DNA of 64,000 bases from a virus: positions 1-64,000 of the IMG/VR virus record IMGVR_UViG_3300021364_001752. One strand, given 5' to 3'. Shown one piece after another: positions 6,915 to 15,037 of the stretch (its first letter is position 1; each line of letters opens with the position of its first letter). The position numbers were made by a program, and so were the translations under genes. The notes beneath the pieces are model-generated. The model was given only the letters and a program-made list of their open reading frames with translations. It made no database searches and was not told where the DNA came from.

Positions 6915-9788
6915 GTGCGTCTTCGTCAATTATATACAGAACAAACATTAACACTAAAACAAGCTCTCAAAGCATACGCCAAAGAAGTGTATGGATCTGG
7001 CATGATGACAATATATCCAGAAGCTCTAGTCGGCGGTTTGCTCTACAGTCTGGATCCTGTAGATTTTACTAGTAAATGGCAAGAAGGTATAAATGCAATG
7101 ACCTCTCTAGAAGACGGCAGATATATTTCAGATAAATTAGATGTTGACCGTATAGTTAAAATTTTGCAAGATGCAGATAACAAGCCAGGTTCTGATTTTC
7201 ATAGGTGGGCCAGCAGGTGGTATGCATTGGATGACCCTAGCAAAAACAAAGCAGTTGATAACTGGAAAAAAGCCATTAAAGACAAGACTGAGTTTGACTT
7301 AGATGCCTATAGAAAAGCTGGAATACGATCATATGGAGGAACATCTGGATCTGATGACTCAGATGAACCATCATCATCTGCACCTGATTATATTCCAATA
7401 AATCCTGATGCAGCAAAGTTTACTAAACCGGCATCGGAATATTCCAACAAGCCGCTAACTCCTCAAGTGATTGCAAACGGGACATGGACCCCTGACGAAA
7501 TTCCACCTCCGCAGCCAATTATTCCTGAACAAAAAACTGGCGAATTTTACTTTGGAGATGAGTTTGCGGGAGATTGGAAATATTCACAGTTTGCCAAGCT
7601 GGCTGTAGGTGTTGCCCTCACAGGTGACACTAGATTATTTAATCGCCAGACAAAGCAGGATTGGTATTTCGAAGATTTTCTTGCTTCATATCCAGGTAAT
7701 ATAGATATCAATCATGGCATTAACCAATACAACAGGACATCAAGATATGACGGCGGCGGATCTAAATGGGAAAATGGATTATTATATTATTTAAATGACC
7801 TGACTGATATCCCTAGGTATATGAGAATACTTCCTGATATGATACAAACCGTGAAGGAAAATTACAAAGCAGCACAAGAGGCTGCTGCTAGAGGCGACAA
7901 GTCTAAGATACAAAAACCCAAAAGATATGCTGCACCATCTAGACCAGGGGAAGTTTCGAATTTTGGTAAAGATCATTGGGTAACATTCAACATGAGTGTT
8001 TTTAAAGACAGCCTGCAATTGATGGCAGATCGTGGAATTGCCAGTAAATTGAATACACTAAAAGATCCTATCCTTACACTTGGATTGTTAGGCGATCCAA
8101 GAATGAAAGAAGATATAGACAAAGTTAAGATGATGTATGGTCCTATTGAGGAAATTGACTTTGATGCTATGCCTTATGGGTTTTTAGGTATTTACAGTAT
8201 TAAAAAACCAACACCTAAAGATGATGGCACGATTCCTGATATTGCAATAGGCGGAACACAAATGGGTTTGACCTTGCTTGACAGAGCTTTTGGACTGGAA
8301 CAAACCAGTATATCAAAAACATTAGCACACGAACTTAGACATAGAGCTTTCAATATTATAATGGATATTGAAGAGCTACGCAATATGATGCCAGCAGATC
8401 TTCGTGAAGGTGGAGACTGGTGGGGAAGCTGGGGAGGCTATTACGAGGATAGCAAAACTGATGAAGGTGCCACAGCAGAACATGCAATGCTTTATGCTAT
8501 GGATTGGGGTTTAAACCCCCCTTTAAGGCGAATGGGTTTCTTTGATAATCGTGTGTTTACTACTGAAACCCATCCTATACAGTATTGGCATGACCTTTAT
8601 GAAGAATGCTCTAAAGCTGTTGGGGAATATTTGAAAAAAGTAGGAGCCGGGTTAGTAGATGTGGAAGCCGTCACAATCAATCGTCCTGACACATTTGGCG
8701 ATGATGTCATTACACCGCAGGATACAAGAAATCAAGCATTGTTGAATCTTACTCCGGGCTTGCCCGAATTGTTTAGACATATAGTGCAAACTGATCAATT
8801 GGATGCACTAGAAGCTGTAGAAGATGCAGCCGGTTTTCTTGATATGCTGATAATCGGTTTTGGTGATATTCTTTGGGGCGAAGATGTCAAAGAATATTTA
8901 ATGCCAACTCTTAACAGTCTTGTAGCTGCTACAAAGTATGCAGATTTCAAAGTAGCACTTGCTCAAACAAAAAAATTAAAAAGAATTTTGAATTATGTGC
9001 AAATGTTAAAAGATAGAAATCCTGACTACGGCGGAAAATATTTCAAGCAAAAAGATATAGAAAGGCAGATAGAATTTATAGACAAACACCTTGAAGCATT
9101 GGGTAAATTCAAAGACATAAACAAACTATCTCCATCTTACTTTGCTGCACTGTTAGCGGCTGGAAAAATTGAACCAGCAACACTTGCCGAAGTAAGAGCA
9201 GCAATGCCTTACACCATGTGGGACCTGGCAGATTACAGTGGTTATGATAGAGAACAATTCAAAGATCCAGGTGCTCAGCCACCAGAAAATGTTGGGCTAC
9301 CTAATCCGTTAACACCGCCCGAACCTGATCCAGCCAGCGAACCAGATGACGGCGACTTTGGGCCAGCAGAACCAGAAAAACCAGAAGACACACCAGAACC
9401 CGAGGACGAACCAGAAGATACACCAGAACCCGAGGAGCCACAACGAGGAGACGATCCTGAAGATCTTCCTTACATCTATGATGGAATACCGTTATTTCAT
9501 GTCGGAGGTAAACCTTTGACAGGCAATGAACTCCTCACATCTCAAGCTATTCAAGAAGTTTTAGATTATTTGATAAACTCAGATCTCACAGATGAGTTTG
9601 ACGATTGGGCAGGCACACCATGGCCTGGCAATTATGATATGCGTAAAACAATTGATTACTACAATAAAAACATAGGCGGTAATTCAGATGCAGCCTATAG
9701 AGGCAGCATTGGAGAATATATAGATGACGAACTTGCTGCTAAAATTATACGTAGATACGAAAAAGAAAAAGCAACAAGAGATGTATAA
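6915..9788 (+). CDS. Large late protein with HExxH zinc-protease motif
   Basis: A 957-aa soluble protein starting at GTG 6915 with GGAG nine bases upstream. Residues 468-480 read KTLAHELRHRAFN: H472, E473 and H476 form a zincin metallopeptidase motif. A nearby downstream Glu/His could be the third ligand. Residues about 800-860 form a Pro/Glu/Asp-rich linker followed by a C-terminal domain (FHVGGKPLTGNELLTS onward). It is the largest gene in the window and sits in a run of late structural-type genes, so it may be a virion protein carrying a protease, for maturation or for entry through the envelope. No close family is recognised. Confidence 0.72.
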   Translation: MRLRQLYTEQTLTLKQALKAYAKEVYGSGMMTIYPEALVGGLLYSLDPVDFTSKWQEGINAMTSLEDGRYISDKLDVDRIVKILQDADNKPGSDFHRWASRWYALDDPSKNKAVDNWKKAIKDKTEFDLDAYRKAGIRSYGGTSGSDDSDEPSSSAPDYIPINPDAAKFTKPASEYSNKPLTPQVIANGTWTPDEIPPPQPIIPEQKTGEFYFGDEFAGDWKYSQFAKLAVGVALTGDTRLFNRQTKQDWYFEDFLASYPGNIDINHGINQYNRTSRYDGGGSKWENGLLYYLNDLTDIPRYMRILPDMIQTVKENYKAAQEAAARGDKSKIQKPKRYAAPSRPGEVSNFGKDHWVTFNMSVFKDSLQLMADRGIASKLNTLKDPILTLGLLGDPRMKEDIDKVKMMYGPIEEIDFDAMPYGFLGIYSIKKPTPKDDGTIPDIAIGGTQMGLTLLDRAFGLEQTSISKTLAHELRHRAFNIIMDIEELRNMMPADLREGGDWWGSWGGYYEDSKTDEGATAEHAMLYAMDWGLNPPLRRMGFFDNRVFTTETHPIQYWHDLYEECSKAVGEYLKKVGAGLVDVEAVTINRPDTFGDDVITPQDTRNQALLNLTPGLPELFRHIVQTDQLDALEAVEDAAGFLDMLIIGFGDILWGEDVKEYLMPTLNSLVAATKYADFKVALAQTKKLKRILNYVQMLKDRNPDYGGKYFKQKDIERQIEFIDKHLEALGKFKDINKLSPSYFAALLAAGKIEPATLAEVRAAMPYTMWDLADYSGYDREQFKDPGAQPPENVGLPNPLTPPEPDPASEPDDGDFGPAEPEKPEDTPEPEDEPEDTPEPEEPQRGDDPEDLPYIYDGIPLFHVGGKPLTGNELLTSQAIQEVLDYLINSDLTDEFDDWAGTPWPGNYDMRKTIDYYNKNIGGNSDAAYRGSIGEYIDDELAAKIIRRYEKEKATRDV

Positions 9789-9799
9789 CCTGGTGATTT

Positions 9800-10210
9800 A
9801 TGAACAAACTAGCAACTGAATTACAAAATCTGATAGAATCAGGCAGTAAAAAGTATCCTTTGCCTTATAAAAAAGGTAACAGTATACGTTTAGGTCACGT
9901 AATCATACGTGCAAAGAAAGACGGATTTATACTTTTTGACTGCAAAGAAGGCGCACAAATTTGTATGACAGCCAGCAAGCACGGAGCATTGGCCGCAGCA
10001 AAAACCTATCTTGCAAATCAAGACATAAACAAAGTTTTACGATTGGATCATAGTTACAGTAAACATGATAATGATTGTGCTTTTTATTCTCATACAATCA
10101 AAAAAGCAAAAGATGACTTTAAAAAAGAAATTGCACAAACCAGATTAGATATCAGCGAAGCCGAGCGCAGTGGCTTGGTAAATGATTTAGAGGCTATCAT
10201 CTTTAATTAA
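9800..10210 (+). CDS. Hypothetical protein, 136 aa
   Basis: A basic, soluble protein with no signal peptide. The N-terminal half looks like a small alpha/beta domain (GHVIIRAKKDGFILFDCKEG), and the C-terminus is helical (KKAKDDFKKEIAQTRLDISEAERSG). It is the last gene of the unit that starts at 5255. No motif tells its function. Confidence 0.65.
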   Translation: MNKLATELQNLIESGSKKYPLPYKKGNSIRLGHVIIRAKKDGFILFDCKEGAQICMTASKHGALAAAKTYLANQDINKVLRLDHSYSKHDNDCAFYSHTIKKAKDDFKKEIAQTRLDISEAERSGLVNDLEAIIFN

Positions 10211-10214
10211 ATGA

Positions 10215-10220
10215 TAAATA
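10215..10220 (+). promoter_or_regulatory. Late promoter core
   Basis: GATAAATAAC, 25 bases upstream of the 10245 ATG. An AGGA ribosome site lies in the short leader. Confidence 0.6.
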
Positions 10221-10244
10221 ACTTAAACAACCAGGAACAGATCA

Positions 10245-11426
10245 ATGCACATATCAGAATTTGCTAAACCGGTAACATCAAAGAGCTTGAACGAAAGTCT
10301 AGCTCGCCGTTTCGGTAATAAAATTAAATTAGAAACTTATACATTGGAGCAGCTACAAGATGCTCGCAATAAACTACGCACAAAACTTAGTCAAGTTGAA
10401 ATGACTGAAAACTTTAATACAGTCGTAGAAAGCGATAGTTACCAAAAAAGTAAACTAATGTTAGACATTCTAAATGCTGCTATTACAGAGCGTGGGGATA
10501 TCGAAGAAGCTGAAGCAAAGCCAGACTTCCGTGATGTTGATGGCGACGGCGATCGCGAAGAATCATGGAAAGATGCTGAAAAGGACAAAGAAGAACAAAC
10601 AGACGAAGGTGCATACGGTAAAAAGAAAAAGAAGCGCAAAATGTCTGAAGGTGCTGAAGATCAGGCAGAGATTGTTATGGCAGCAAAAGAAATGGTTGAC
10701 CGTCTTACTGGTTGGATGGAAGACACAGCTGAAATGCAAACTGAATCTATGCTAGAACTTGCAGATGCTATTCGTGATGAAATGGGTTCACAACAAAGCC
10801 AAGCATATGTAGACAGCATCAAGCCTGCTCTACAAGATCTTTACAGTGCAATGGAGGTCACACGTGGTGCATTAAGTTCAGGTGTTGGCATGCTCACTGG
10901 TGAAGAACAACCAGCAGCACCAATGGGTGCAGAAGAACCAATGCCAGCAGGTGACGAAATGGCAATGGAACCAACAGTAGATATGGAAGCACCAGTTGAT
11001 GATGGCGAAGGCTTTGCTGTCGCTGGCGCAGCAGCTGGAGGAGATGAAGCAGCAGGTAGAGCACGTAGAGAGTCTATACAGTTTAACGAAGACAACGCTG
11101 GCGCTGATATTGAAGATGCCTGGAAAGGACATCTAAGCGCGGAATTGGTTGGCCCAGAAGCTCGTGAAGAAGTTAAAAAATTAATACTTGCATATCGTCA
11201 CCAAATGAAGATTGGTAACAAAGCCGGAGCAATGTTAATTCTTGATACTATTAAGAAAAAGCATGATTGGGCGATGTATATAATAAAAGGTGACAATTTG
11301 CTTGACATCGCACCACAATCGAACATACCGCCTAACCAGTCACGACCAATGTCGACTCCTAACCAAAGAGAAAGTGTTGATCCACGCAAGCTGGCCAACA
11401 AACTTGCTAGCTCAAAAAAAAAGTAA
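10245..11426 (+). CDS. Acidic late structural/scaffold-like protein
   Basis: A 393-aa protein. Residues 1-90 are helical (LEQLQDARNKLRTKLSQVEM, DSYQKSKLMLDILNAAI). The middle (about 95-130) is highly charged and resembles an EF-hand-like acidic stretch (DVDGDGDREE). Residues about 220-270 are Ala/Met/Pro/Glu rich. The C-terminus is basic and ends LASSKKK. Proteins of this build lie among head/core genes of marine T4-like phages, so a prohead-core or virion role is likely but unproven. The gene ends at an A AAA AAG slippery run, and an open -1 frame continues for 105 codons, so a longer fusion form is possible. Confidence 0.72.
   Translation: MHISEFAKPVTSKSLNESLARRFGNKIKLETYTLEQLQDARNKLRTKLSQVEMTENFNTVVESDSYQKSKLMLDILNAAITERGDIEEAEAKPDFRDVDGDGDREESWKDAEKDKEEQTDEGAYGKKKKKRKMSEGAEDQAEIVMAAKEMVDRLTGWMEDTAEMQTESMLELADAIRDEMGSQQSQAYVDSIKPALQDLYSAMEVTRGALSSGVGMLTGEEQPAAPMGAEEPMPAGDEMAMEPTVDMEAPVDDGEGFAVAGAAAGGDEAAGRARRESIQFNEDNAGADIEDAWKGHLSAELVGPEAREEVKKLILAYRHQMKIGNKAGAMLILDTIKKKHDWAMYIIKGDNLLDIAPQSNIPPNQSRPMSTPNQRESVDPRKLANKLASSKKK
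11414..11426 (+). promoter_or_regulatory. Candidate programmed -1 frameshift site (A AAA AAG)
   Basis: Nine A followed by G (11414-11423). In the reading frame this is TCA AAA AAA AAG TAA, so the last sense codons form the A AAA AAG heptamer used in E. coli dnaX, immediately before the stop. A -1 slip enters an open frame running to 11740. No strong downstream stem was found by eye. Confidence 0.6.
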
Positions 11427-11740
11427 TTGAAGCCATAGACACTGATACGCTGTTTGCAACCCTTAGACATCTTAAGAACAAAGGTGTAGAAAGCCTATCG
11501 TTCAAGCAGTTGGATAAGTTTATGGCTAACAGCGATAGACAACAGTTTGATTTTGAAACTTTCAAAGCAGCATTTGATACAGATCCACGTATAAAAAATG
11601 TTGTCACAAACTTTGACCAAGACAAAATAGATTTTAAACAAAGTGAAGTCGACGACTTAGGTGCAGCAAGTGCTCCTGGTGGTGATGCAGTTGGCAAGAT
11701 GGCATCTAAGGCAACTGATCTTGGTGCAAGTTTAACTTGA
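11423..11740 (+). CDS. -1 frame extension of the 10245 gene
   Basis: An open frame of 105 sense codons (KVIEAIDTDTLFATLRHLKN... to ...ATDLGASLT) that continues the 10245 protein after a -1 slip. Its codon use and charged/helical content look coding. The first in-frame ATG (11522) and TTG (11510) have no convincing ribosome site, which favours expression by frameshift. Alternatives are weak internal initiation at 11522, or a homopolymer length error that splits one real gene. Its TGA stop lies inside the -35 box of the next promoter. Confidence 0.6.
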   Translation, partial: VIEAIDTDTLFATLRHLKNKGVESLSFKQLDKFMANSDRQQFDFETFKAAFDTDPRIKNVVTNFDQDKIDFKQSEVDDLGAASAPGGDAVGKMASKATDLGASLT

Positions 11741-11765
11741 CAACAAAATTACAATAAGTTATAAT
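11737..11765 (+). promoter_or_regulatory. Perfect sigma-70 promoter
   Basis: TTGACA (11737-11742), 17-base spacer, TATAAT (11760-11765). It drives the NifU-like gene and the nuclease gene behind it. The -35 box overlaps the previous stop codon. Confidence 0.85.
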
Positions 11766-11787
11766 ACAAATATTAATAGGAGGTCTT

Positions 11788-12105
11788 ATGACTGAAAGAA
11801 CACAAGAGCAGATTGTGGAGCATATCCAGTTGGTGCTGGAGACATATGTTGCACCCGCAGTAGCAGGACACGGCGGAGAAGTAAATTTTGTAGAATACAA
11901 CAATGGCAAGGTATTGCTTGAACTTAGTGGTGCATGTAGTGGTTGCGCAGGCAGCACTATGACACTTAAATTTGGTGTTGAAAACATGCTACGAGATATG
12001 ATTCCTGAAGTAGAAGAAGTTGAAGGAATGGACGATCCATTTAGCACTGTAGATCCTTTCTACTCAAGTGCTCCTCATTGGATGTATGAAGACGAGACTC
12101 CTTAG
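11788..12105 (+). CDS. NifU/NfuA C-terminal-domain Fe-S scaffold protein
   Basis: A 105-aa protein made almost entirely of the Nfu domain: VAPAVAGHGGEVNFVE...LLELSGACSGCAGSTMTLKFGVENML. The C50-x-x-C53 pair binds a [4Fe-4S] cluster at a dimer interface, which the family passes to client enzymes. It has a very strong AGGAGG site and a consensus early-type promoter. The acidic tail (residues 80-105) is extra. Clients could include phage radical SAM or RNR-linked enzymes; this is inference. Such single-domain Nfu genes are known in T4-like marine phages. Confidence 0.9.
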   Translation: MTERTQEQIVEHIQLVLETYVAPAVAGHGGEVNFVEYNNGKVLLELSGACSGCAGSTMTLKFGVENMLRDMIPEVEEVEGMDDPFSTVDPFYSSAPHWMYEDETP

Positions 12106-12785
12106 TGTCCCTTATTGTAGAAAAGTATAGTTACGAAAAATTAAAGCGTGTAGAAGTTGACGGTAAGAGACGTTACGCTGCCCCCGGCGGTGCTCCTGTA
12201 GCAAGCGTTACAACTATCTTAGGCGAAACAAAAGATAAGACACATTTAATTGAATGGCGTAAACGTGTAGGTGAAAAGAAAGCACAAGAGATTACAACTG
12301 AAGCAGCAGGTGTAGGCACAAGGATGCACCACTATTTAGAGAAGTATGTTGAAACTGGGGAATGGCCTAGTGCAGGTAGTAATCCTTATGCACAGCAAGC
12401 ACACATGATGGCAACAAAGATTAAAGTCCATGCAATGGATGATGTAGATGAAATTTGGGGCAGCGAAGTTCCGCTTTATGTTCCTAATATCTACGCTGGC
12501 ACAACTGACCTTGTAGGTGTTTACAAAGGCAATCCTTGCATAATGGATTTTAAACAAACCAACAAGCCCAAGAAACTTGAATGGGTAGAAGATTATTTCT
12601 TACAACTTACAGCATACGCAATTGCGCACAATGAAGTTCATGGCACAGACATACGTGAAGGACATATCTTTATGTGCAGTCGTGCAGGCGAATACCAACA
12701 GTTTGATTTATGGCCAGATGAATTTGCAGAGTGGGAACAAGAATGGTGGAATAGGTGTAAGCAGTATTACGAGAAGTTCGGCTAA
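12105..12785 (+). CDS. PD-(D/E)XK exonuclease, RecB/Cas4-like
   Basis: A 226-aa nuclease starting at GTG 12105, overlapping the previous stop (TAGTG). The restriction-like core is visible: E121 region, D135 in GTTDLVG, then D148-F-K150 in CIMDFKQTNK, followed by LQLTAYAIAH (the motif with Q and Y seen in RecB nucleases). The family cuts DNA ends in recombination and repair. It shares the promoter of the NifU-like gene; some RecB/Cas4 nucleases hold an Fe-S cluster, but no cysteine cluster is seen here. Confidence 0.85.
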   Translation: MSLIVEKYSYEKLKRVEVDGKRRYAAPGGAPVASVTTILGETKDKTHLIEWRKRVGEKKAQEITTEAAGVGTRMHHYLEKYVETGEWPSAGSNPYAQQAHMMATKIKVHAMDDVDEIWGSEVPLYVPNIYAGTTDLVGVYKGNPCIMDFKQTNKPKKLEWVEDYFLQLTAYAIAHNEVHGTDIREGHIFMCSRAGEYQQFDLWPDEFAEWEQEWWNRCKQYYEKFG

Positions 12786-12807
12786 ATACTAGTAATAATA
12801 CTAGGAG
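12783..12807 (+). promoter_or_regulatory. Late promoter within an RBS-hiding hairpin
   Basis: TAAATA (12783-12788, overlapping the stop) is followed by CTAGTA (12789-12794), AATA-type loop, and TACTAG (12799-12804) running into the ribosome site AGGAG (12803-12807). Late transcripts should start near 12794 and lose the left arm. Read-through RNA keeps the hairpin next to and partly over the ribosome site. Confidence 0.6.
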
Positions 12808-12813
12808 CATAGA

Positions 12814-14565
12814 ATGGCAGTCGTTCAGATTTCGAGGATACAACTTAGAAGAGGTAGAGTAGGTGATAGCAGTCCTCCTATTCTTGCTTCTGGCGAAATG
12901 GGTTGGGCAATTGATACCCAGGAGTTGTTTATTGGTAATGGTGCTGTATCAGAAGGCGCACCCGAAGTTGGTAATACTAAAATCCTTACCGAACGAGATA
13001 ATCTATTTGACTTAATAGGCGAATACTCACTAGGTAAAAGCGGCGATACTTTTTCAGTTACCACAGGCATTTCCCCAGCACAACCTATACAACGTCCTTT
13101 ACAATCAAAGTTAGACGACTTTGTTACAGTAAGAGATTTTGGTGCAGATGGTGATGGAGACGACGGCGGCGGCATACAAAGAGCTATCTATGAATTGTTT
13201 CTAAATCAAAGAGCAGGTTTTGAAAATGTAGAACTACGCATACCTGCAGGAACCTATTTGTTATCTGCTCCTCTTTTTGTTCCTCCGGGAGCAAAGATCG
13301 TAGGCGATGGCAAAGGCGTTACAACTCTACAATTAGAAAATGGAATCAATACTCCTATTTTCCAAATGGTAAATTCCACATGGGATCCTAACACACAGCT
13401 ACAAGATACTACCACCGTAGATAACCAGTCAAAAAATGTTATAATCAAAGATATGTCTTTAGATAACACTACAAACTTTGGCGGTTGTATTTTGTTATCC
13501 AGCACTATAAACAGTGTGTTTGAAAATTTACATCTAACAACAGCACATGATTTTGCAATTGACGGATTATATACAGATGGTGTAACTGAATTGTCTATTA
13601 CCGATCAGGGCGGTATTAAATTTGATTACAATGCAGGCAACGCATACCCAAGTGAAAATAATAAGTTTATCAATATAGAATTTGAAAACATGGTTTATGG
13701 TGTTGATGCTCCAAAGAATGCTAACTATAATTTGTTTGAAGGATGTTCATTTAACAATGTAGGTTATGGGATAATGTTTGGTGAAGTAGACGGAGTATCT
13801 ACTAGAGTAATACCTACTGCGGATTATGCATTTGCACCAAAATACAACACAGTTACTAATAGTTATTTCAACGATGTAAGAAGAGAAGCATGGCGTATTT
13901 CCAAAGGACAATACAATAGAAGCAGCAGCAACACATTTTTACGTGTAGGAAATAATGGCGGTAGCAGCGCAGGAAATGCATGGCCAGTGCTTACTTTTGA
14001 TGATTTACATAACAAAAGTGATAATGACTATTTCCAAAGAACATTTGATCTAGCTCTTAATTATGATGTGTTTAATACTTCAGACGAAGATACCATTATT
14101 GATAACTTTGCTGACTATAATTATTATCCTGAGATATCAGGCAGTTTTGATTATGTTAATAGTTTTCCAATTGAAAAGGGCATCGGCAACAATGACTCTC
14201 CATTGCCCTCTGAAAGTAGTTTAGAAACATCATTTATGTATTTGCCAGCACCAGCATTCCAAGGTATTATACAGCTAGACTATACTTATAATGTTCAATT
14301 AGCATCAACACAATTAATACGCAACGGAAAAATTGAAATAATATATGACCAACGAGAAGGCAGTATTACACTAAGCGACGATTATGTTTTTGTAGGTGAC
14401 GAGTCAAGAGATGACTTGCTTACCTTTACTGCTAGTTATGCAAATGGCCGCAATGATGTTATCAGTATTAAGGTAGTAAACGAAACTTTGCTGGATGGCG
14501 AATCATATACAGATTTGTTTACTACAACCATTAGACAAAAATCAACTTATCTGCAGGCTCCGTAA
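12814..14565 (+). CDS. Tailspike / receptor-binding protein with pectate-lyase-3 fold
   Basis: A 583-aa protein. The N-terminus (VVQISRIQLRRGRVGDSSPP...GEMGWAIDTQELFIGNG) is the short phage-fibre attachment domain seen in many tail proteins. From about residue 103 the motif VRDFGADGDGDDGGGIQRAIYEL begins a right-handed beta-helix of the Pectate_lyase_3 type, with repeated N-x-F/I turns through about residue 420. Such spikes bind or cleave host surface polysaccharides at adsorption. The C-terminal 130 residues form a beta-rich cap. It has its own late promoter. Confidence 0.85.
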   Translation: MAVVQISRIQLRRGRVGDSSPPILASGEMGWAIDTQELFIGNGAVSEGAPEVGNTKILTERDNLFDLIGEYSLGKSGDTFSVTTGISPAQPIQRPLQSKLDDFVTVRDFGADGDGDDGGGIQRAIYELFLNQRAGFENVELRIPAGTYLLSAPLFVPPGAKIVGDGKGVTTLQLENGINTPIFQMVNSTWDPNTQLQDTTTVDNQSKNVIIKDMSLDNTTNFGGCILLSSTINSVFENLHLTTAHDFAIDGLYTDGVTELSITDQGGIKFDYNAGNAYPSENNKFINIEFENMVYGVDAPKNANYNLFEGCSFNNVGYGIMFGEVDGVSTRVIPTADYAFAPKYNTVTNSYFNDVRREAWRISKGQYNRSSSNTFLRVGNNGGSSAGNAWPVLTFDDLHNKSDNDYFQRTFDLALNYDVFNTSDEDTIIDNFADYNYYPEISGSFDYVNSFPIEKGIGNNDSPLPSESSLETSFMYLPAPAFQGIIQLDYTYNVQLASTQLIRNGKIEIIYDQREGSITLSDDYVFVGDESRDDLLTFTASYANGRNDVISIKVVNETLLDGESYTDLFTTTIRQKSTYLQAP

Positions 14566-14595
14566 ATTGTCCATAAATATTTCAACGGTATTTTA

Positions 14596-15018
14596 ATGTT
14601 TGACAAACCATTTTACGATAGATTAAAGTGCTGGAAAGAATTAAGATATGAAATTGAAACAGCCAAGGATCCTTTTTCCTTGGTGCTTGATTTTTGGCGT
14701 TCTGCTCCAGCAACCAAAATTGCCACTGATCCATACGACAGTGAGACATGGCCAGATCCCTGGGCAATGATAGAAGAAAATCAATACTGTGACTTTATGA
14801 AAATTCTAGCAATTTTCTATACTTTACAGTTAACAGAACGTTTTTCGGAGAGTGAATTTGAGATACATATATTTTTAGACCAGAAAGAATGTTCAACAAT
14901 TTACCTTCTTTCAGTTGACAAAAAATCAATAGGATATTACAATGAAAGTTATATTGCAAGAGTTACAACTACCTTTAAACCGCAAGCGCATTATAACTCT
15001 TTACCAACATATACATAA
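14596..15018 (+). CDS. Hypothetical late protein, 140 aa
   Basis: A Trp/Phe/Tyr-rich soluble protein (MFDKPFYDRLKCWKELRYEI...) with no signal or motif known to me. A TAAATA core at 14574-14579 lies 16 bases from the ATG, giving a leader of about ten bases without a clear Shine-Dalgarno, so it is nearly leaderless. It follows the tailspike gene and may be its chaperone or a small tail protein; this is position-based inference only. Confidence 0.65.
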   Translation: MFDKPFYDRLKCWKELRYEIETAKDPFSLVLDFWRSAPATKIATDPYDSETWPDPWAMIEENQYCDFMKILAIFYTLQLTERFSESEFEIHIFLDQKECSTIYLLSVDKKSIGYYNESYIARVTTTFKPQAHYNSLPTYT

Positions 15019-15037
15019 CAAATAATAAGGAGCAAAA

